64,000 nt of DNA from Deinococcus sp. QL22 (GCF_023370075.1 NZ_CP097149.1:310001-374000), one strand, 5' to 3'. Shown: positions 23,275-36,156, counted from the stretch's first letter. Numbers and translations: made by a program. Notes: a model not told the origin generated them from the letters alone.

Positions 23275-25512
23275 ATGAACAGATACGATGACCGCGCCCG
23301 ACTTGTGTTTCATTACGCCCGCGAGGAAGGCAACCGCCTGGGACACGCCATGGTTGGCCCCGAGCACCTGCTGCTGGGCCTGATGCGTGAGGGCGGAACC
23401 GCCGCCACCATCCTGACCGAGTTCAGCGCCAGCCTGGATGGACTGCGCCGCCGGGTCGAGGAAATCATTGGCCGGGGCGAGGGCAACCGCCTGAACGACG
23501 CCCCCAGCATCACGCCCCGCGCCCGCCGGGTGATGGAACTGGCGAGTGCCGAAGCCCGCAGCCTGGGCGCACAGGTGACCAGCACCGAGCATATTTTGCT
23601 GGGCATTATCCGCGAGGGCGACGGCGTGGCCTTCCGAATTTTGCAGGAATTGACCAAGGACGTGGACACCATCCGCTGGCGTGTGCTGGCGCAGGGAGAG
23701 GCAGGCGGCGGGAAGGCAGCCAAACCTGTGGCGACGCCCTTTTTGGATGAATACGGGCGCGACCTGACCAAGCAGGCCCGCGAAGGCAAACTTGACCCCG
23801 TGATTGGCCGCAGCGAGGAAATCCGCCGCGTGACCCAGATCCTGACCCGCCGCACCAAGAACAACCCCGTGCTGATCGGTGATCCGGGCGTGGGCAAAAC
23901 CGCAATTGTGGAAGGGCTGGCCCTCGCCATTCACGAGAAGCGCACGCCGCCCAACCTGCACGGCGTCCGGCTGGTGAGTCTGGATCTGAGCGGCGTGGTG
24001 GCAGGTACCAAATACCGGGGTGAGTTCGAAGAACGCCTGCGGCAGATCATCGAAGAGTTGCGGAATGCCAAGGTTATGGCTTTCATTGACGAGCTGCATA
24101 CGCTGGTGGGTGCAGGCGGCGCGGAAGGCACGCTGGACGCGGCCAACATCCTGAAACCTGCGCTGAGCCGGGGCGAAATTCAGGTTATCGGCGCGACAAC
24201 CACCGGCGAGTATCACCGCTATATAGAAAAGGATGCCGCGCTGGAACGTCGGTTCCAACCCGTGATCGTGCTGGAACCCAGCCCCGCCGAAACGTTGCAA
24301 ATCTTGCGTGGCCTCCGCAGCCGCTACGAGGAGCATCACGGCGTACAGATTCCTGACGCGGCGCTGGAACTGGCCGTGCGAATCGGTGAACGTAGCCTGC
24401 CGGGGCGCAACTTTCCCGATAAGGCCATTGACCTGATTGACGAAGCGGCCAGCCGCGTGCGCCTGAATATGAGCGTGGGCATTCCGGTGGCTGAAACTGA
24501 AGACGGTGAGCCGATGGTGGCCCGTGACGACATCGAAAGCGTGATCAATTCGATGGGCGGGATTTACACCGAGGAAACCGCGGCGCAACTAAGCGACCTG
24601 GAGGGCCAACTGACCGATCAGGTCTACGGCCAGCCCGACGCCATTCGCGCCCTGAGTTCGGCCTTGCGCCGCGCCCGCGTGGGCCTTGGCGGACGTGCCC
24701 GTGTGGCTGCCTCCTTCCTGTTCGTCGGCCCCAGCGGTGTGGGCAAAACCCACCTGGCTAAGGCTCTGGCCCGCACTCTCTTTGGCAGTGAACGGGCGCT
24801 AATCCGGGTGGATATGAGCGAGTTTCAGGAAGGCCACTCCATCTCCAAACTGATCGGGTCGCCCCCCGGTTACGTGGGCTACGAGCAGGGTGGCCGCCTC
24901 ACCGAGGCCGTGCGCCGACAACCGTTCAGCGTAATCCTGCTGGACGAAATCGAAAAAGCTCACCCGGACGTGTACAACACCTTCCTGCAAGTGCTGGACG
25001 ATGGCCGCCTGACCGATGGACTGGGCCGCACGGTGGATTTCCGGCGCACCATTCTGATCATGACCAGCAACACGGGTTTCAACGTGAACCCCACGGCAGG
25101 CTTCAGCCCAATTACGCCCGACAACAACGCCCCGCTGCGTCAGATCTTCACGCCGGAATTCCTGGATCGCCTGGACGAAGTGATCCGCTTCCGCCCGCTG
25201 GGAGAAGAAGAACTGGTGCGCGTGGCCCAACAACTGATGGGCGAAATGCGCGAGGAACTGGCGAGCCGCGAACTGACTGTGACCTTCGACCCCGCCATTG
25301 CCGCGTGGTTGGTGACCAAGCTCAAGGCCCGCAGTCCCAAGCACGCGGTGGGCAGCAGCCGCCAACTGCGAACCCTCGTGCGCGAGGAAATTGAAGATCC
25401 GCTGGCGATGGAACTGATCGGCAGCACGGGCGAAGAACTGCGCGTGGTGCTGAGCGACGGAACCCTGCAGTTTGAGCGCGGAACGACTGCGCCGCCTCAA
25501 ATTCTGGCGTAA
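23275..25512 (+). CDS. clpC: ClpC-type AAA+ unfoldase lacking the middle domain
   Basis: 745 residues. A double Clp-N repeat (about 1-140, with [29 protein letters not shown]) is followed by AAA domain 1 (GDPGVGKT at 202-209, then [16 protein letters not shown]). AAA domain 2 has GPSGVGKT at 485-492 and [14 protein letters not shown]. ClpC feeds unfolded proteins to ClpP. Between the AAA domains the usual coiled-coil/UVR middle domain, which binds adaptors such as McsB and MecA, is reduced to a short linker (about 415-465). The protein is therefore some 60-100 residues shorter than Bacillus ClpC, and adaptor use must differ. A terminator follows 19 bases after the stop. Confidence 0.93.
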   Translation: MNRYDDRARLVFHYAREEGNRLGHAMVGPEHLLLGLMREGGTAATILTEFSASLDGLRRRVEEIIGRGEGNRLNDAPSITPRARRVMELASAEARSLGAQVTSTEHILLGIIREGDGVAFRILQELTKDVDTIRWRVLAQGEAGGGKAAKPVATPFLDEYGRDLTKQAREGKLDPVIGRSEEIRRVTQILTRRTKNNPVLIGDPGVGKTAIVEGLALAIHEKRTPPNLHGVRLVSLDLSGVVAGTKYRGEFEERLRQIIEELRNAKVMAFIDELHTLVGAGGAEGTLDAANILKPALSRGEIQVIGATTTGEYHRYIEKDAALERRFQPVIVLEPSPAETLQILRGLRSRYEEHHGVQIPDAALELAVRIGERSLPGRNFPDKAIDLIDEAASRVRLNMSVGIPVAETEDGEPMVARDDIESVINSMGGIYTEETAAQLSDLEGQLTDQVYGQPDAIRALSSALRRARVGLGGRARVAASFLFVGPSGVGKTHLAKALARTLFGSERALIRVDMSEFQEGHSISKLIGSPPGYVGYEQGGRLTEAVRRQPFSVILLDEIEKAHPDVYNTFLQVLDDGRLTDGLGRTVDFRRTILIMTSNTGFNVNPTAGFSPITPDNNAPLRQIFTPEFLDRLDEVIRFRPLGEEELVRVAQQLMGEMREELASRELTVTFDPAIAAWLVTKLKARSPKHAVGSSRQLRTLVREEIEDPLAMELIGSTGEELRVVLSDGTLQFERGTTAPPQILA

Positions 25513-25531
25513 GCAATTGCTGGGCGGGTTA

Positions 25532-25564
25532 GGGCAGACGGGGAGTGTGGGCCGTCTGCCTTTT
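25532..25564 (+). terminator. Rho-independent terminator after clpC
   Basis: GGCAGACGG (within 25532-25541) pairs with CCGTCTGCC (25552-25560), followed by TTTTGC. Confidence 0.8.
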
Positions 25565-25569
25565 GCTGT

Positions 25570-25820
25570 GTGGGGAAGGGGTAATCGCGTTGCTCACTCA
25601 CCCCCTCTGCTGGCGCAGCTCTGCGAGTCCCAGCCTCCCCCTCAAGGGTGAGGAGCTAAAACCTATGCTGTTGCCTTCGCCCCTTGTAGGACTAGAACAG
25701 CTCGCAGAGAGAGGGGCGCTACCACAGCAGCGGGGTGAGGGCACCATCCAGCAACCAGATCTACCCTCCAACCCACTCCCCTATTCCCACTTCTTGCCCA
25801 GTCTTCCCGGCACTCATGCA
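25570..25820. repeat. Intergenic repeat block between clpC and the DUF2087 gene
   Basis: The region carries the GCGACTC/GAGTC and AGCTCTGCGAG repeat core twice: 25604-25631 in inverted orientation and 25684-25717 as a divergent copy. A CTCCCCCTCAAGGGTGAGGAG palindrome-like unit lies between (about 25634-25655). No coding frame is supported. Confidence 0.5.
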
Positions 25821-25834
25821 ATAGGATAGAGGTT

Positions 25835-26125
25835 ATGACGAAAAGTATTGCCGCATTTCAGGACGAACAGGGCCGTATCACGGGCTGGCCCTCCGACCGC
25901 CGACGCGCCCACCAGTTGGCTATTCTGGACTATTTCACGGGGCTGTTCGAACCCGGCGTGTCGTACACCGCCGAGCAGGTAGACAAGATTCTGAGCGATC
26001 ACAGCAGTGCCGAAGACATGAGCGTGTTCCTGACCGAACTGGTGGAAGGCGACTACCTTGCCACCAAAGACGGCCTGTACTGGCGTGCCGATGCCCGCCC
26101 CGGCGCACTGACCGCGAGTGAATAA
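25835..26125 (+). CDS. DUF2087 domain protein
   Basis: 96 residues. [40 protein letters not shown] and the segment up to [16 protein letters not shown] match the DUF2087 pattern, a small winged-helix-like domain often fused to or found beside transcription regulators. Its biochemical role is unknown. TAGGAT (25822-25827) lies seven bases before ATG, indicating leaderless transcription. radA starts only five bases after the stop, so the two are almost certainly co-transcribed. Confidence 0.88.
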   Translation: MTKSIAAFQDEQGRITGWPSDRRRAHQLAILDYFTGLFEPGVSYTAEQVDKILSDHSSAEDMSVFLTELVEGDYLATKDGLYWRADARPGALTASE

Positions 26126-26130
26126 GCCCT

Positions 26131-27483
<1,353 letters not shown>

Positions 27484-27520
27484 GTACGTGAGTCTTGTCT
27501 GCCTGCTAGGGTGTCAACAT

Positions 27521-27895
27521 ATGACCGTCCCGACAGAACAAGATTTTTATAAGGATGCTGGCGTACAGGTAACGGACAAGCGAATTATACTGGCGGGACA
27601 GACCATAGTAATGAATGGAGTTACTGCTGTCTCAACTCATAGGGATGTCTTGCCGAATGCAGCACGGGTGGTATTTCTGGCTGCGCTGGCCGCCCTATTC
27701 TTTGTACAGGGAATCGAGGTCAAGCTTCTGGCACTTCTCGTTATTGCGCCTCTTATTTGGATTTCCCTAAATCCCGTTTACTCGTTATTGCTTACCTCTT
27801 CCTCTGGCAGTAATAAAGTACTGGGTGATCGTAAAAAGGAGCGCATCTTCAAAATTTCGGAGGCGATCAACCAAGCCATTATTCATAGATCTTAG
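27521..27895 (+). CDS. Small membrane protein, DUF6232-like
   Basis: 124 residues. The N-terminal half (DFYKDAGVQVTDKRIILAGQTIVMNGVTAVST) looks like a short PH-like beta domain, then come two adjacent hydrophobic segments (about 48-85), and a C-terminal strand-helix ends FKISEAINQAII. This is the layout of DUF6232 proteins, whose function is unknown. TGCTAGGGT supplies an extended -10 (TAGGGT 27507-27512), eight bases before ATG. The codon use is clearly more AT-rich than in radA and clpB on either side, suggesting recent acquisition. Confidence 0.7.
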   Translation: MTVPTEQDFYKDAGVQVTDKRIILAGQTIVMNGVTAVSTHRDVLPNAARVVFLAALAALFFVQGIEVKLLALLVIAPLIWISLNPVYSLLLTSSSGSNKVLGDRKKERIFKISEAINQAIIHRS

Positions 27896-27906
27896 TAGTC
27901 AAAAAA

Positions 27907-27945
27907 GGAAGCCGCCGCCTGATGCACAGGCGGCGGCTTCCTTTT
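27907..27945. terminator. Strong bidirectional terminator between 27521 gene and clpB
   Basis: A 15-bp perfect stem (GGAAGCCGCCGCCTG at 27907-27921 with its complement at 27927-27941) has a 5-base loop, TTTT on the right and AAAAAA on the left. It serves both convergent genes. Confidence 0.92.
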
Positions 27946-27963
27946 ATCTCCCCTACCTAGTCC

Positions 27964-30522
27964 TTAATTCAGCACTCCAGTTTCAAACTTGAAGCGTCCG
28001 TCTCTGAAATCCACATTCAGTACGCTGCCGTCAGGCAAGAGGCCTTGCAGGATTTCGCGGGCCAGCGGCGTTTCTATTTCGCGGGCAATGGCACGCTTCA
28101 GGGGCCGTGCGCCGTAGGCCGGATCGTAGCCGAGGCGGGCCAACTGATCCTTGGCGTTGGGGCTGAGGTGCAGGGTCACGCGGCGTTCGGCGAGGCGGCC
28201 CACCAAGCCGCGCAACTGAATATCCACGATCTTGTGCAGGTCGGCAGCGGTCAGGGCGTCGAACACGATGATGTCGTCCACACGGTTCAGGAATTCGGGG
28301 CGGAACTGGTCTTGCAACTCGCCCAGCACGGCGTCACGGATGGCGTCGGCGTCCTCGCCTCTGGCCTGCGCTTCCAAGATCAGCGGGCTGCCCACGTTGC
28401 TGGTCAGGATAATCAGGGTGTTGCGGAAGTCCACCGTGCGGCCCTGTCCATCGGTCAGGCGGCCATCGTCCAGCACTTGCAACAGCACGTTAAACACGTC
28501 CGGGTGCGCCTTCTCGATTTCATCGAACAGCAGCACAGCGTAGGGGCGACGGCGCACGGCTTCGGTCAGTTGGCCGCCTTCCTCATAGCCCACATAGCCG
28601 GGAGGTGCTCCGATCAGGCGGGCCACCGTGTGCTTCTCCATGTATTCCGACATGTCCAGCCGCACGATGGCGTCGTTGGAATCGAACATGAATTCGGCCA
28701 GAGCGCGGGCCAATTCGGTCTTACCGACGCCCGTTGGCCCGAGGAACATGAACGATCCCAGCGGGCGATTCGGGTCGTTCAGGCCAGCGCGAGCGCGGCG
28801 AATGGTGTCGGCCACGCTGACTATGGCGCGGTCTTGCCCGATCACGCGGTTGTGCAGCTGCTCTTCCAGGCGCAGCAGCTTTTCGCGTTCGCCCTCCACC
28901 AACTTGCTGACTGGAATGCCCGTCCAGCGGCTGACCACGGCGGCAATGTCTTCTTCGGTCACTTCCATGTGGGCAAATTCCGCACCTTTCAGCTTGCGCT
29001 CCAGCTCCTGCACCTCACGCTCCAGCTGGGGCAGCGTGCCGTATTCCAGCTCGGCAGCCTGCTGCAAGTTGTATTCGCGCCGCGCCTTCTCGATGGCGGT
29101 TCGCACCTGATCCAGCGCCTCGCGTTTCTCGCGCAGCACGGCCACTTCCTGCCGCTCCCCCTCCCAGCGGGCGCTCACGTCGCCCAGTTCGTCGGTCAGG
29201 GTTCGCAGGCTGCCTTCTATGTCCAACAAGCGGTTCTGAGAATCCTGATCCTTCTCGCGCTTCAGGGCCTCGCGCTCAATTTCCAGTTGCAGTTTGCGGC
29301 GCTGCAATTGGTCGATGCGTTCCGGGCTGCTTTCCAGCGCCATTCGCAGGCGGGCGGCAGATTCGTCGATCAGGTCTATGGCCTTGTCGGGCAGCTGCCG
29401 ATCCGTGATGTAACGGTGGCTCAGTTGCGCGGCGGCCACCAGCGCGGGGTCGGTAATTTCGACGTTGTGGTGCACCTGGTAGCGTTCCTTGATGCCGCGC
29501 AGGATGGAGATAGTGTCTTCGACACTGGGTTCAGCCACGAACACGGGCTGAAAACGCCGCTCCAGCGCCGGGTCTTTTTCTATGTCTCGGTATTCGCCCA
29601 GCGTAGTCGCGCCGATCAGATGTAGTTCGCCGCGTGCCAGCGCAGGCTTCAGCATATTGCCCGCGTCAGGGCTGCCCTCGGTTTTGCCCGCTCCCACGAT
29701 GGTATGAATCTCGTCCACGAACAGGATCACTTCGCCTGCCGAGGCAACCACTTCGTCTATGACGCCCTTCAGCCGTTCCTCGAACTCGCCCCGAAACTTG
29801 GCCCCGGCCAGCAGGCTCCCCATTTCCAGCGACACGATGCGCTTGTTTTTCAGGCCTTCCGGCACGTCACCCTTCACGATGCGGATGGCGAGGCCCTCGG
29901 CAATGGCGGTTTTGCCCACGCCCGGTTCCCCGATCAGCACGGGGTTGTTCTTGGTGCGGCGCAACAGAATTTGCATGGCGCGGCGGATTTCCTCATCGCG
30001 CCCAATCACCGGGTCAAATTTGCCGTCGCGGGCACGTTGGGTCAGGTCGGTGCCGTATTTTTCGAGCGCGTCGAATTGCTGTTCACTGGTTTTGCTGGTC
30101 ACGGTTTTTCCTTTGCGCTGCTGCTGCACGGCGGCTTTCAGGTCAGCCACACTGGGCAAACCCGCTATTTTAGACTCGCCGCGTAGGGCCAGCAGCAGGG
30201 CGTCGGCGGCAATAAAGCTGTCGCCCAGCGCGGTGGCCTCGGCTTCGGCAGCGCGGAAAGCACGGTCTAGGGCCGGATCAAGGTACAGGCTGTCGCCCGC
30301 CGCCTGCACACGCGGTAGCTTGGCAATGTCGGCGTCCAGTGCGGCGCGAATGGCCTTCAGGTCGCCTCCTGCCAGCGTAAGAGCGCGGGCGGCGGTGTCG
30401 TTGTCGGTCAGGGTTCGCAGGACATGCGCGGGCGTAATGGTCTGGTGCTGGTTGTTCTGGGCCAGTTGTTGGGCGGCAGCAATGGCCCCCGCGCTGGCTT
30501 CGGTCAGTCGTTCAGGATTCAA
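27964..30522 (-). CDS. clpB: ClpB disaggregase chaperone
   Basis: About 852 residues with the full ClpB layout. It has an N domain (with the double ClpN-like repeat, [21 protein letters not shown]) and AAA1 with [15 protein letters not shown] and [16 protein letters not shown] complete coiled-coil middle domain follows (about 400-525, [22 protein letters not shown] onward), then AAA2 with [17 protein letters not shown] and [15 protein letters not shown]. With DnaK it rescues aggregated proteins. The start is TTG 30522 or TTG 30528; CTGGGGGT gives proper spacing only for 30522. A HAIR operator overlaps the promoter. Confidence 0.96.
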   Translation of the reverse strand: MNPERLTEASAGAIAAAQQLAQNNQHQTITPAHVLRTLTDNDTAARALTLAGGDLKAIRAALDADIAKLPRVQAAGDSLYLDPALDRAFRAAEAEATALGDSFIAADALLLALRGESKIAGLPSVADLKAAVQQQRKGKTVTSKTSEQQFDALEKYGTDLTQRARDGKFDPVIGRDEEIRRAMQILLRRTKNNPVLIGEPGVGKTAIAEGLAIRIVKGDVPEGLKNKRIVSLEMGSLLAGAKFRGEFEERLKGVIDEVVASAGEVILFVDEIHTIVGAGKTEGSPDAGNMLKPALARGELHLIGATTLGEYRDIEKDPALERRFQPVFVAEPSVEDTISILRGIKERYQVHHNVEITDPALVAAAQLSHRYITDRQLPDKAIDLIDESAARLRMALESSPERIDQLQRRKLQLEIEREALKREKDQDSQNRLLDIEGSLRTLTDELGDVSARWEGERQEVAVLREKREALDQVRTAIEKARREYNLQQAAELEYGTLPQLEREVQELERKLKGAEFAHMEVTEEDIAAVVSRWTGIPVSKLVEGEREKLLRLEEQLHNRVIGQDRAIVSVADTIRRARAGLNDPNRPLGSFMFLGPTGVGKTELARALAEFMFDSNDAIVRLDMSEYMEKHTVARLIGAPPGYVGYEEGGQLTEAVRRRPYAVLLFDEIEKAHPDVFNVLLQVLDDGRLTDGQGRTVDFRNTLIILTSNVGSPLILEAQARGEDADAIRDAVLGELQDQFRPEFLNRVDDIIVFDALTAADLHKIVDIQLRGLVGRLAERRVTLHLSPNAKDQLARLGYDPAYGARPLKRAIAREIETPLAREILQGLLPDGSVLNVDFRDGRFKFETGVLN

Positions 30523-30571
30523 AGTCAATACCCCCAGAGAGTTCGTTCTAGAGTGCGATCGGTCTGGGACT

Positions 30572-30601
30572 ATTCTGGAACTTGAGTGCGGTCATGTCAA
30601 G
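30572..30601 (-). promoter_or_regulatory. clpB promoter with HAIR (HspR) operator
   Basis: CTTGAGT-N7-TGTCAAG at 30581-30601 matches the HspR-associated inverted repeat (CTTGAGT-N7-ACTCAAG): one arm is perfect and the other has two mismatches. Reading towards clpB, the same bases supply a -35 TTGACA (30600-30595), and a -10 CAGAAT follows after 17 bases (30577-30572). HspR bound here would cover the -35, which fits heat-inducible repression as known for clpB in Deinococcus. Confidence 0.85.
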
Positions 30602-30631
30602 TTTATTGATAGTTAAATCTACCACAACACC

Positions 30632-31603
30632 TCAGCGTCCGCCTCCCAGCGATCCCCCCACGATTTCCATCATGCCTTTGCCTGTTTCGGGTTGCCCGCG
30701 CCAGGTGCCGCTGACCTTCACGGGGCCTTCCCAGTAGGCGATGCTGGTGCTGCGGCTCATCAGTTCCTGTTCGTCGCGCACGGCGTCTACGGTCAGGTCA
30801 AATTCATCGGCCTTCATTCGCCAGGAGAGCGTGTACACCCGGCCCCCGCTGCCCGTCCAGGTACGCCCCGGCTCTAGCACCACGTTGGTGGCGGCCCGCG
30901 CCACGCCCGCCTTGTCTACGATGCTGCCGACCAGTTGGGTCACTTTGCCCGCTGCAGTCCGGACGCGGTACACCATCAGGTCTTCGCCGCCCGCCAGTTG
31001 CACAGCCATCCAGTCCCACAGCGCGGCCTGCCCCGGAATCTGATTGCCCCATTGATGATCCAGCCACGCCTCGCCCTTCACGGTGCGTCCATTGATCTGG
31101 CCGTCCAGCGCCATGCGCGTGATGCCCTGATAGTACAGATACCCCGTTTCGGGCGAGCCACTGTAACCGGGAGGATGAATCACCGGGCCTTTTTGGGGCG
31201 TCAGCCGGACATTCAGCGGCCCCGCGTTCAGGTCAAACGCACCATTGTTTTGCTGAAATGTCCAGTCGCCATTGGTCAGCTTCAGGGGCGGAAAAGAGGC
31301 CGTGCCGCTGCCAATCGCCGGGTTTTTTTCCAGAAAGGTCACCTTGCCGGTTTTGAGGTCGGTTACGGCCACATGCGAAATCATGACGGGCAGCGGCACG
31401 CCCGGCGGCCTCACCTGAAACTGCGCCCAGTGAAACGCCAGCCCTTCTTCGGGCAACGAACCACTCACATACCACCACTCCATCAGGTTGTTGTGTGGCC
31501 CTAGATCGGTCGCAAGAGGCTGCACACGGGGATCAAAGGTGGTTTTGGTGGGGGCGCAGGCAGAGAGCAGGCCCGCGACTGCCAGCAACAGAGCTTTTTT
31601 CAC
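30632..31603 (-). CDS. Lipoprotein of the AttH/CrtC (lipocalin-like) family
   Basis: 323 residues. MKKALLLAVAGLLSAC is a lipoprotein signal with a cysteine lipobox, so the mature protein is membrane-tethered outside the cell. NLMEWWYVSGSL, FHWAQFQVR, GYLYYQGITRMALDGQINGRTVKGEAWLDHQWG and YWEGPVKVSG follow the AttH / carotenoid 1,2-hydratase pattern of two lipocalin-like barrels. CrtC adds water to carotenoids, and Deinococcus makes hydroxylated carotenoids. However, the lipoprotein form is closer to AttH-type proteins of unknown function. It stands alone between clpB and the liv operon. Confidence 0.82.
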   Translation of the reverse strand: MKKALLLAVAGLLSACAPTKTTFDPRVQPLATDLGPHNNLMEWWYVSGSLPEEGLAFHWAQFQVRPPGVPLPVMISHVAVTDLKTGKVTFLEKNPAIGSGTASFPPLKLTNGDWTFQQNNGAFDLNAGPLNVRLTPQKGPVIHPPGYSGSPETGYLYYQGITRMALDGQINGRTVKGEAWLDHQWGNQIPGQAALWDWMAVQLAGGEDLMVYRVRTAAGKVTQLVGSIVDKAGVARAATNVVLEPGRTWTGSGGRVYTLSWRMKADEFDLTVDAVRDEQELMSRSTSIAYWEGPVKVSGTWRGQPETGKGMMEIVGGSLGGGR

Positions 31604-31679
31604 AGTCTCAGCCTAACGGGTCAGCATGATGGCCGGGTACGCTTGCCTACGATGTCGGCCAGAAGGCTCAAACCCTAAA

Positions 31680-31713
31680 GAGGAAGGCCAGAGCATCTGC
31701 CCCGGCCTCCCTC
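31680..31713. terminator. Terminator at the end of the liv operon
   Basis: GAGGAAGGCC (31680-31689) pairs with GGCCTCCCTC (31704-31713, one mismatch). Reading minus, the stem is followed by TTTAGGG; reading plus, by TCTTTTCG. Confidence 0.65.
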
Positions 31714-31735
31714 TCTTTTCGTCGTTCGTCTAACT

Positions 31736-32491
31736 TTATTCGTCGCCCAGGTAGGCTTTCCGCACGCTCTCATCCTGCGCGATATCGCTGGCTTTGCCGC
31801 TCAGCTTGATCTCGCCAGTTTGCATCACGTAGGCGCGGTGGGCCACTTCCAGGGCCATATTCGCATTCTGTTCGACCAGCAAAATGGTCATGCCGCGTTC
31901 TTTGTTCAGCTTCACGATGATGTCGAAGATGGCTTCCACGAACAGCGGCGACAGGCCCATGCTGGGTTCGTCCAGCAACAGCAGTTTTGGGTTCACCATC
32001 AGGGCGCGGGCAATGGCCAGCATCTGCTGTTCACCGCCCGACATCGTGCCGCCCAACTGGTTTTCACGCTCCTTCAGGCGCGGAAAAAAGCCGAAGCCTT
32101 CCTGAATCCGCTGCTCAATCAGGGCCTTATCCAGCACCGTATAGCCGCCCACTTCCAAGTTTTCCCGCACGGTCAACTGAGGAAAAATGCGGCGGCCTTC
32201 CGGCACATGGCTCATGCCGCGCCCCATGATGATGTGGGCGGGAATTCCGGCGGCGTTTTGGCCCATATAGGTCAGCGTGCCGTGCTTGGGTTTCATCATG
32301 CCGCTGACGGTGCGGAGCGTGGTGGTTTTGCCCGCGCCGTTGCCGCCGATCAGGGCCACGATCTCGCCCTCGTTGACGGTCATAGAGATGCCCTTGAGGG
32401 CGTGAATATGGCCGTAGTAGGAGTGAACGTCGGTCAGGGCCAGCATTTCGGTGGTGGTCGGGGTTTTGTGGAGTGTGGGTGCTTCAGGCAT
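31736..32491 (-). CDS. livF: Branched-chain amino-acid ABC transporter ATPase LivF
   Basis: 251 residues. Walker A GGNGAGKTT, the ABC signature TMSGGEQQMLAIARAL, Walker B LLLLDEPSMGL and the LivF-type C-terminus (VMQTGEIKLSGKASDI) are present. With LivG it powers uptake of Leu/Ile/Val or related amides. ATG 32491 has AAGGAGG nine bases upstream and overlaps the livG end by eight bases. An internal ATG at 32446 just before LALTDVHSYYG is possible but less well served. It is the last gene of the overlapping liv operon. Confidence 0.95.
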   Translation of the reverse strand: MPEAPTLHKTPTTTEMLALTDVHSYYGHIHALKGISMTVNEGEIVALIGGNGAGKTTTLRTVSGMMKPKHGTLTYMGQNAAGIPAHIIMGRGMSHVPEGRRIFPQLTVRENLEVGGYTVLDKALIEQRIQEGFGFFPRLKERENQLGGTMSGGEQQMLAIARALMVNPKLLLLDEPSMGLSPLFVEAIFDIIVKLNKERGMTILLVEQNANMALEVAHRAYVMQTGEIKLSGKASDIAQDESVRKAYLGDE

Positions 32492-33326
32492 TGGGGGTGG
32501 CCTCCTTGCCGTATTCGCCCGCCGCCGCGCCGCGCCCAAGGTACGCTTCCATCACGCGGGGGTCGTTGCGGACTTGGTGGGGCAGGCCTTCGCTGATCTT
32601 GGAGCCGTAATCCAGCACCGTGATGTACTCCGATAAGGTCATCACGAGGCGCATGTCGTGTTCGATCAGGCAGACTGTCACACCCAGATCGTCACGGATG
32701 CGGCGAATCAGGGCTTTCAGGTCTTCGGTTTCGCGGGGGTTCATGCCTGCGGCGGGTTCGTCCAGTAGCACCAGTTTGGGTGTGGTCGCCAGCGCACGGG
32801 CAATTTCCAGCTTGCGCTGGTCGCCGTAGGGCAAATTGGTCGCCAGTTCGTTGCGCCACTTACTCAGGCCCACGAAATCCAGCATCACGCGGGCGGCTTC
32901 TCTGGCCTCGGCTTCCGATTGGTGAAACCGTTTGGTGTGCAGCACAGCGTCTATAAAGGTGCTCTTGAGCCTGACATGACGGCCCACCATGATGTTCTCT
33001 TCGCTGGACATGGTGGAAAACAGCCGGATGTTCTGGAAGGTGCGGGCAATTCCGGCTTCCACGACCTGATCGGGACGCAGGCCCACCATCTCGCGGCCAG
33101 CCAGCCGGATGGTGCCCTTGGTGGGCGTGTAAATACCCGTAATCATGTTGAAGAAGGTTGTTTTGCCTGCCCCGTTCGGCCCGATCACACTGATGATGGA
33201 GCGGTCTGGAATGTTCATGGTCACGTCGTTCACGGCAGTCAGACCGCCGAAAATCTTGGTCACATTCTCGACTTCCAGAATATTGCTGCTGGAGCCGGAA
33301 CTGCTTTTAGACAGTGAAGCCGTCAC
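32484..33326 (-). CDS. livG: Branched-chain amino-acid ABC transporter ATPase LivG
   Basis: 280 residues. A serine-rich N-terminal extension (MTASLSKSSSGSSSN) is followed by the ATPase with GPNGAGKTTFFNMITG, signature LPYGDQRKLEIARAL and LVLLDEPAAGMNPRE, then the H-loop (IEHDMRLVM). The AGMNPxE and long C-terminal tail (EGLPHQVRNDPRVMEAYLG) are LivG-specific. The start overlaps the livM stop as ATGA. It works as a heterodimer with LivF under the LivH/LivM permease. Confidence 0.96.
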   Translation of the reverse strand: MTASLSKSSSGSSSNILEVENVTKIFGGLTAVNDVTMNIPDRSIISVIGPNGAGKTTFFNMITGIYTPTKGTIRLAGREMVGLRPDQVVEAGIARTFQNIRLFSTMSSEENIMVGRHVRLKSTFIDAVLHTKRFHQSEAEAREAARVMLDFVGLSKWRNELATNLPYGDQRKLEIARALATTPKLVLLDEPAAGMNPRETEDLKALIRRIRDDLGVTVCLIEHDMRLVMTLSEYITVLDYGSKISEGLPHQVRNDPRVMEAYLGRGAAAGEYGKEATPNA

Positions 33327-35142
33327 TTGGCACCCCCTGAACGGTCATTTTCGTTGGCGGGAGCTTTACCAGGACTGTAGACATCGCCCGTTTCGCCCAA
33401 GCTCTGGCCTGTGCCGAGTGCGCCCGCGTTGCCTTCTGCGCTGTCGTCTTCCTGATTCTCGTCATGGTGCAGTTCCAGCACGCGCCGCTTGTTGGGCAGC
33501 AGTCCTTCGGGGCGCAGCAACATGATTGCCACCAAAATGGCACCGAACACGAGGCGCTGCAACTGGCCGGGGTTGACCTGCTGAGGAATCCAGGCCACGT
33601 TGGCGCTGGCTTCACCCAGTCCGGGCAGGATTCGCAGGTTCAGCAGCGTGACCACGGTGGCCCCCAAAATCACACCGGGGAACGATCCCATGCCGCCCAG
33701 AATGACCATGCTCAGCACGCCGATGCTCTGAAACAGGTTGAAGCTTTCGGGGCTGATAAAGGTCTGCTTGGCGGCAAAGATCATGCCCATGACGCCTGCA
33801 AAGCTGGCTCCGGTGGCAAAGGCGATCAGCTTGGTCTGCACCAGTGGCACGCCCATTGCCTGCGCCGCCACTTCATCGTCCCGGATGGCGATCCACGCCC
33901 GCCCGATCCGGCTACGGTCAAGGCGTACATTGACCAGCAAGATCAGGGCGACGACGACAAGTACCAGCACGTACAGAAACAGCAGGTAATGCTGATCTTC
34001 GGTAAAGCCGAGGAAGCCCGCCACCGAGTTGAACCACGGCACAGCGGCGCTCTTGATCGGCGTAATGCCCTGAGAGCCTGCCGTGTACAGGTCGAGGTTG
34101 TTGGCGAGCACCCGGATCACTTCTCCGAGGCCCAGCGTAATGATGGCGAGGTAATCGCCCTTCAGCTTCAGCACGGGCAAGCCGATCAGGACGCCCACGA
34201 TGGCCGCAGCCATAACGCTGAGCGCGAGGAACAGCCAGAAGAAGTTGGGGTCGATGCCCGATTCTAGTCCCGCCGCACGGGAGGCGATAAAGAGGTTGAT
34301 AGCGCGGATCACCAGAATCAAACCGACGACTCCGCCCAACGCGCTGAGCATCCGGCTCAGACCGATCAGGTCACTCCGAACTTCGGCCCCTCGTTGGTGC
34401 TTCACAGCAAGCGAAACGAGGTAGATGATCAGGGGAACGAAGATCAACCACAACACCGTGGGACTCCACAGTTGCTCGCCCAGCGTAAAGATGCTGCGGC
34501 CTATCCAGAACCAAGCAAACAAGCTGGCGCTCAGGGCAACCGTAATGATCCAAGCCGCCCGCGTATCAAACTGACGCCTCTGGAACCAGACATAGAGACA
34601 CAACCCGGCCAACATGGTAATGACGCCCAGAAGCAGGGTCGGGCCACCCGCTGCACCCGGATTTTCGTTGGCGAATTTGAGAAGCTCGGCGAAGCGTGGG
34701 CTGGCGAACACTCCCCACGTATACGCACCCACCGCGAAGAAGGCCACATAGCCCAAATCCAGCAGACCGGCCAGACCGACCACGATGTTCAGGCCCAAGG
34801 CCAGCGCCGCAAAAATCATGATCTGAATGCTCAGGTCGAGCAAGCTGGTATCGGCGCGGCCCGCGAGGGGCAACACGAACAGCAAGCTGCCGAGTCCCAC
34901 CAACGCTTTGGCCCAGGGCGCAGCCCGCCACAGGTAGGCAAACAGCACATTGGCGAGGAACAGGGACACGACTACCGCTTCCAAGATCGGATTGCGGAGG
35001 AAGCCGCCAGCCGAACTATTTAAAACATCTTGGTTATGAGAGGCCAAAAGCACAGCGCTGGTAACCACGAAGAACAGCACCAGCAAAAAGGTACGGTCAG
35101 GCGCGGGAAGGGCGCGTTTGGGGGCCGTAGGATTGACGGCGG

Positions 35143-35146
<4 letters not shown>
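33323..35146 (-). CDS. livM: Branched-chain amino-acid permease LivM, unusually long
   Basis: 607 residues, nearly twice the usual LivM (about 300-420). The conserved LivM blocks are present: LALGLNIVVGLAGLLDLGYVAFFAVGAYTWG early, and LKGDYLAIITLGLGEVIRVLANN, ITGASF-type FATGASFAGVMGMIFAAKQTFISPESF and VILGGMGSFPGVILGA later. Two additions are seen. An N-terminal extension has several helices, and an insert of some 150 residues with four or more further helices sits between the first and second conserved blocks (about 165-320). A charged C-terminal tail follows. Overlaps with livH and livG (ATGA both sides) show it is expressed as part of the operon. Confidence 0.93.

Positions 35147-36156
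<1,010 letters not shown>

Noticed and set aside
28045..29625. A 526-codon plus-strand frame opposite clpB
   Set aside because: Composition is Gln/His/Val-rich with no domain, and the minus strand encodes an unambiguous ClpB with promoter and operator.
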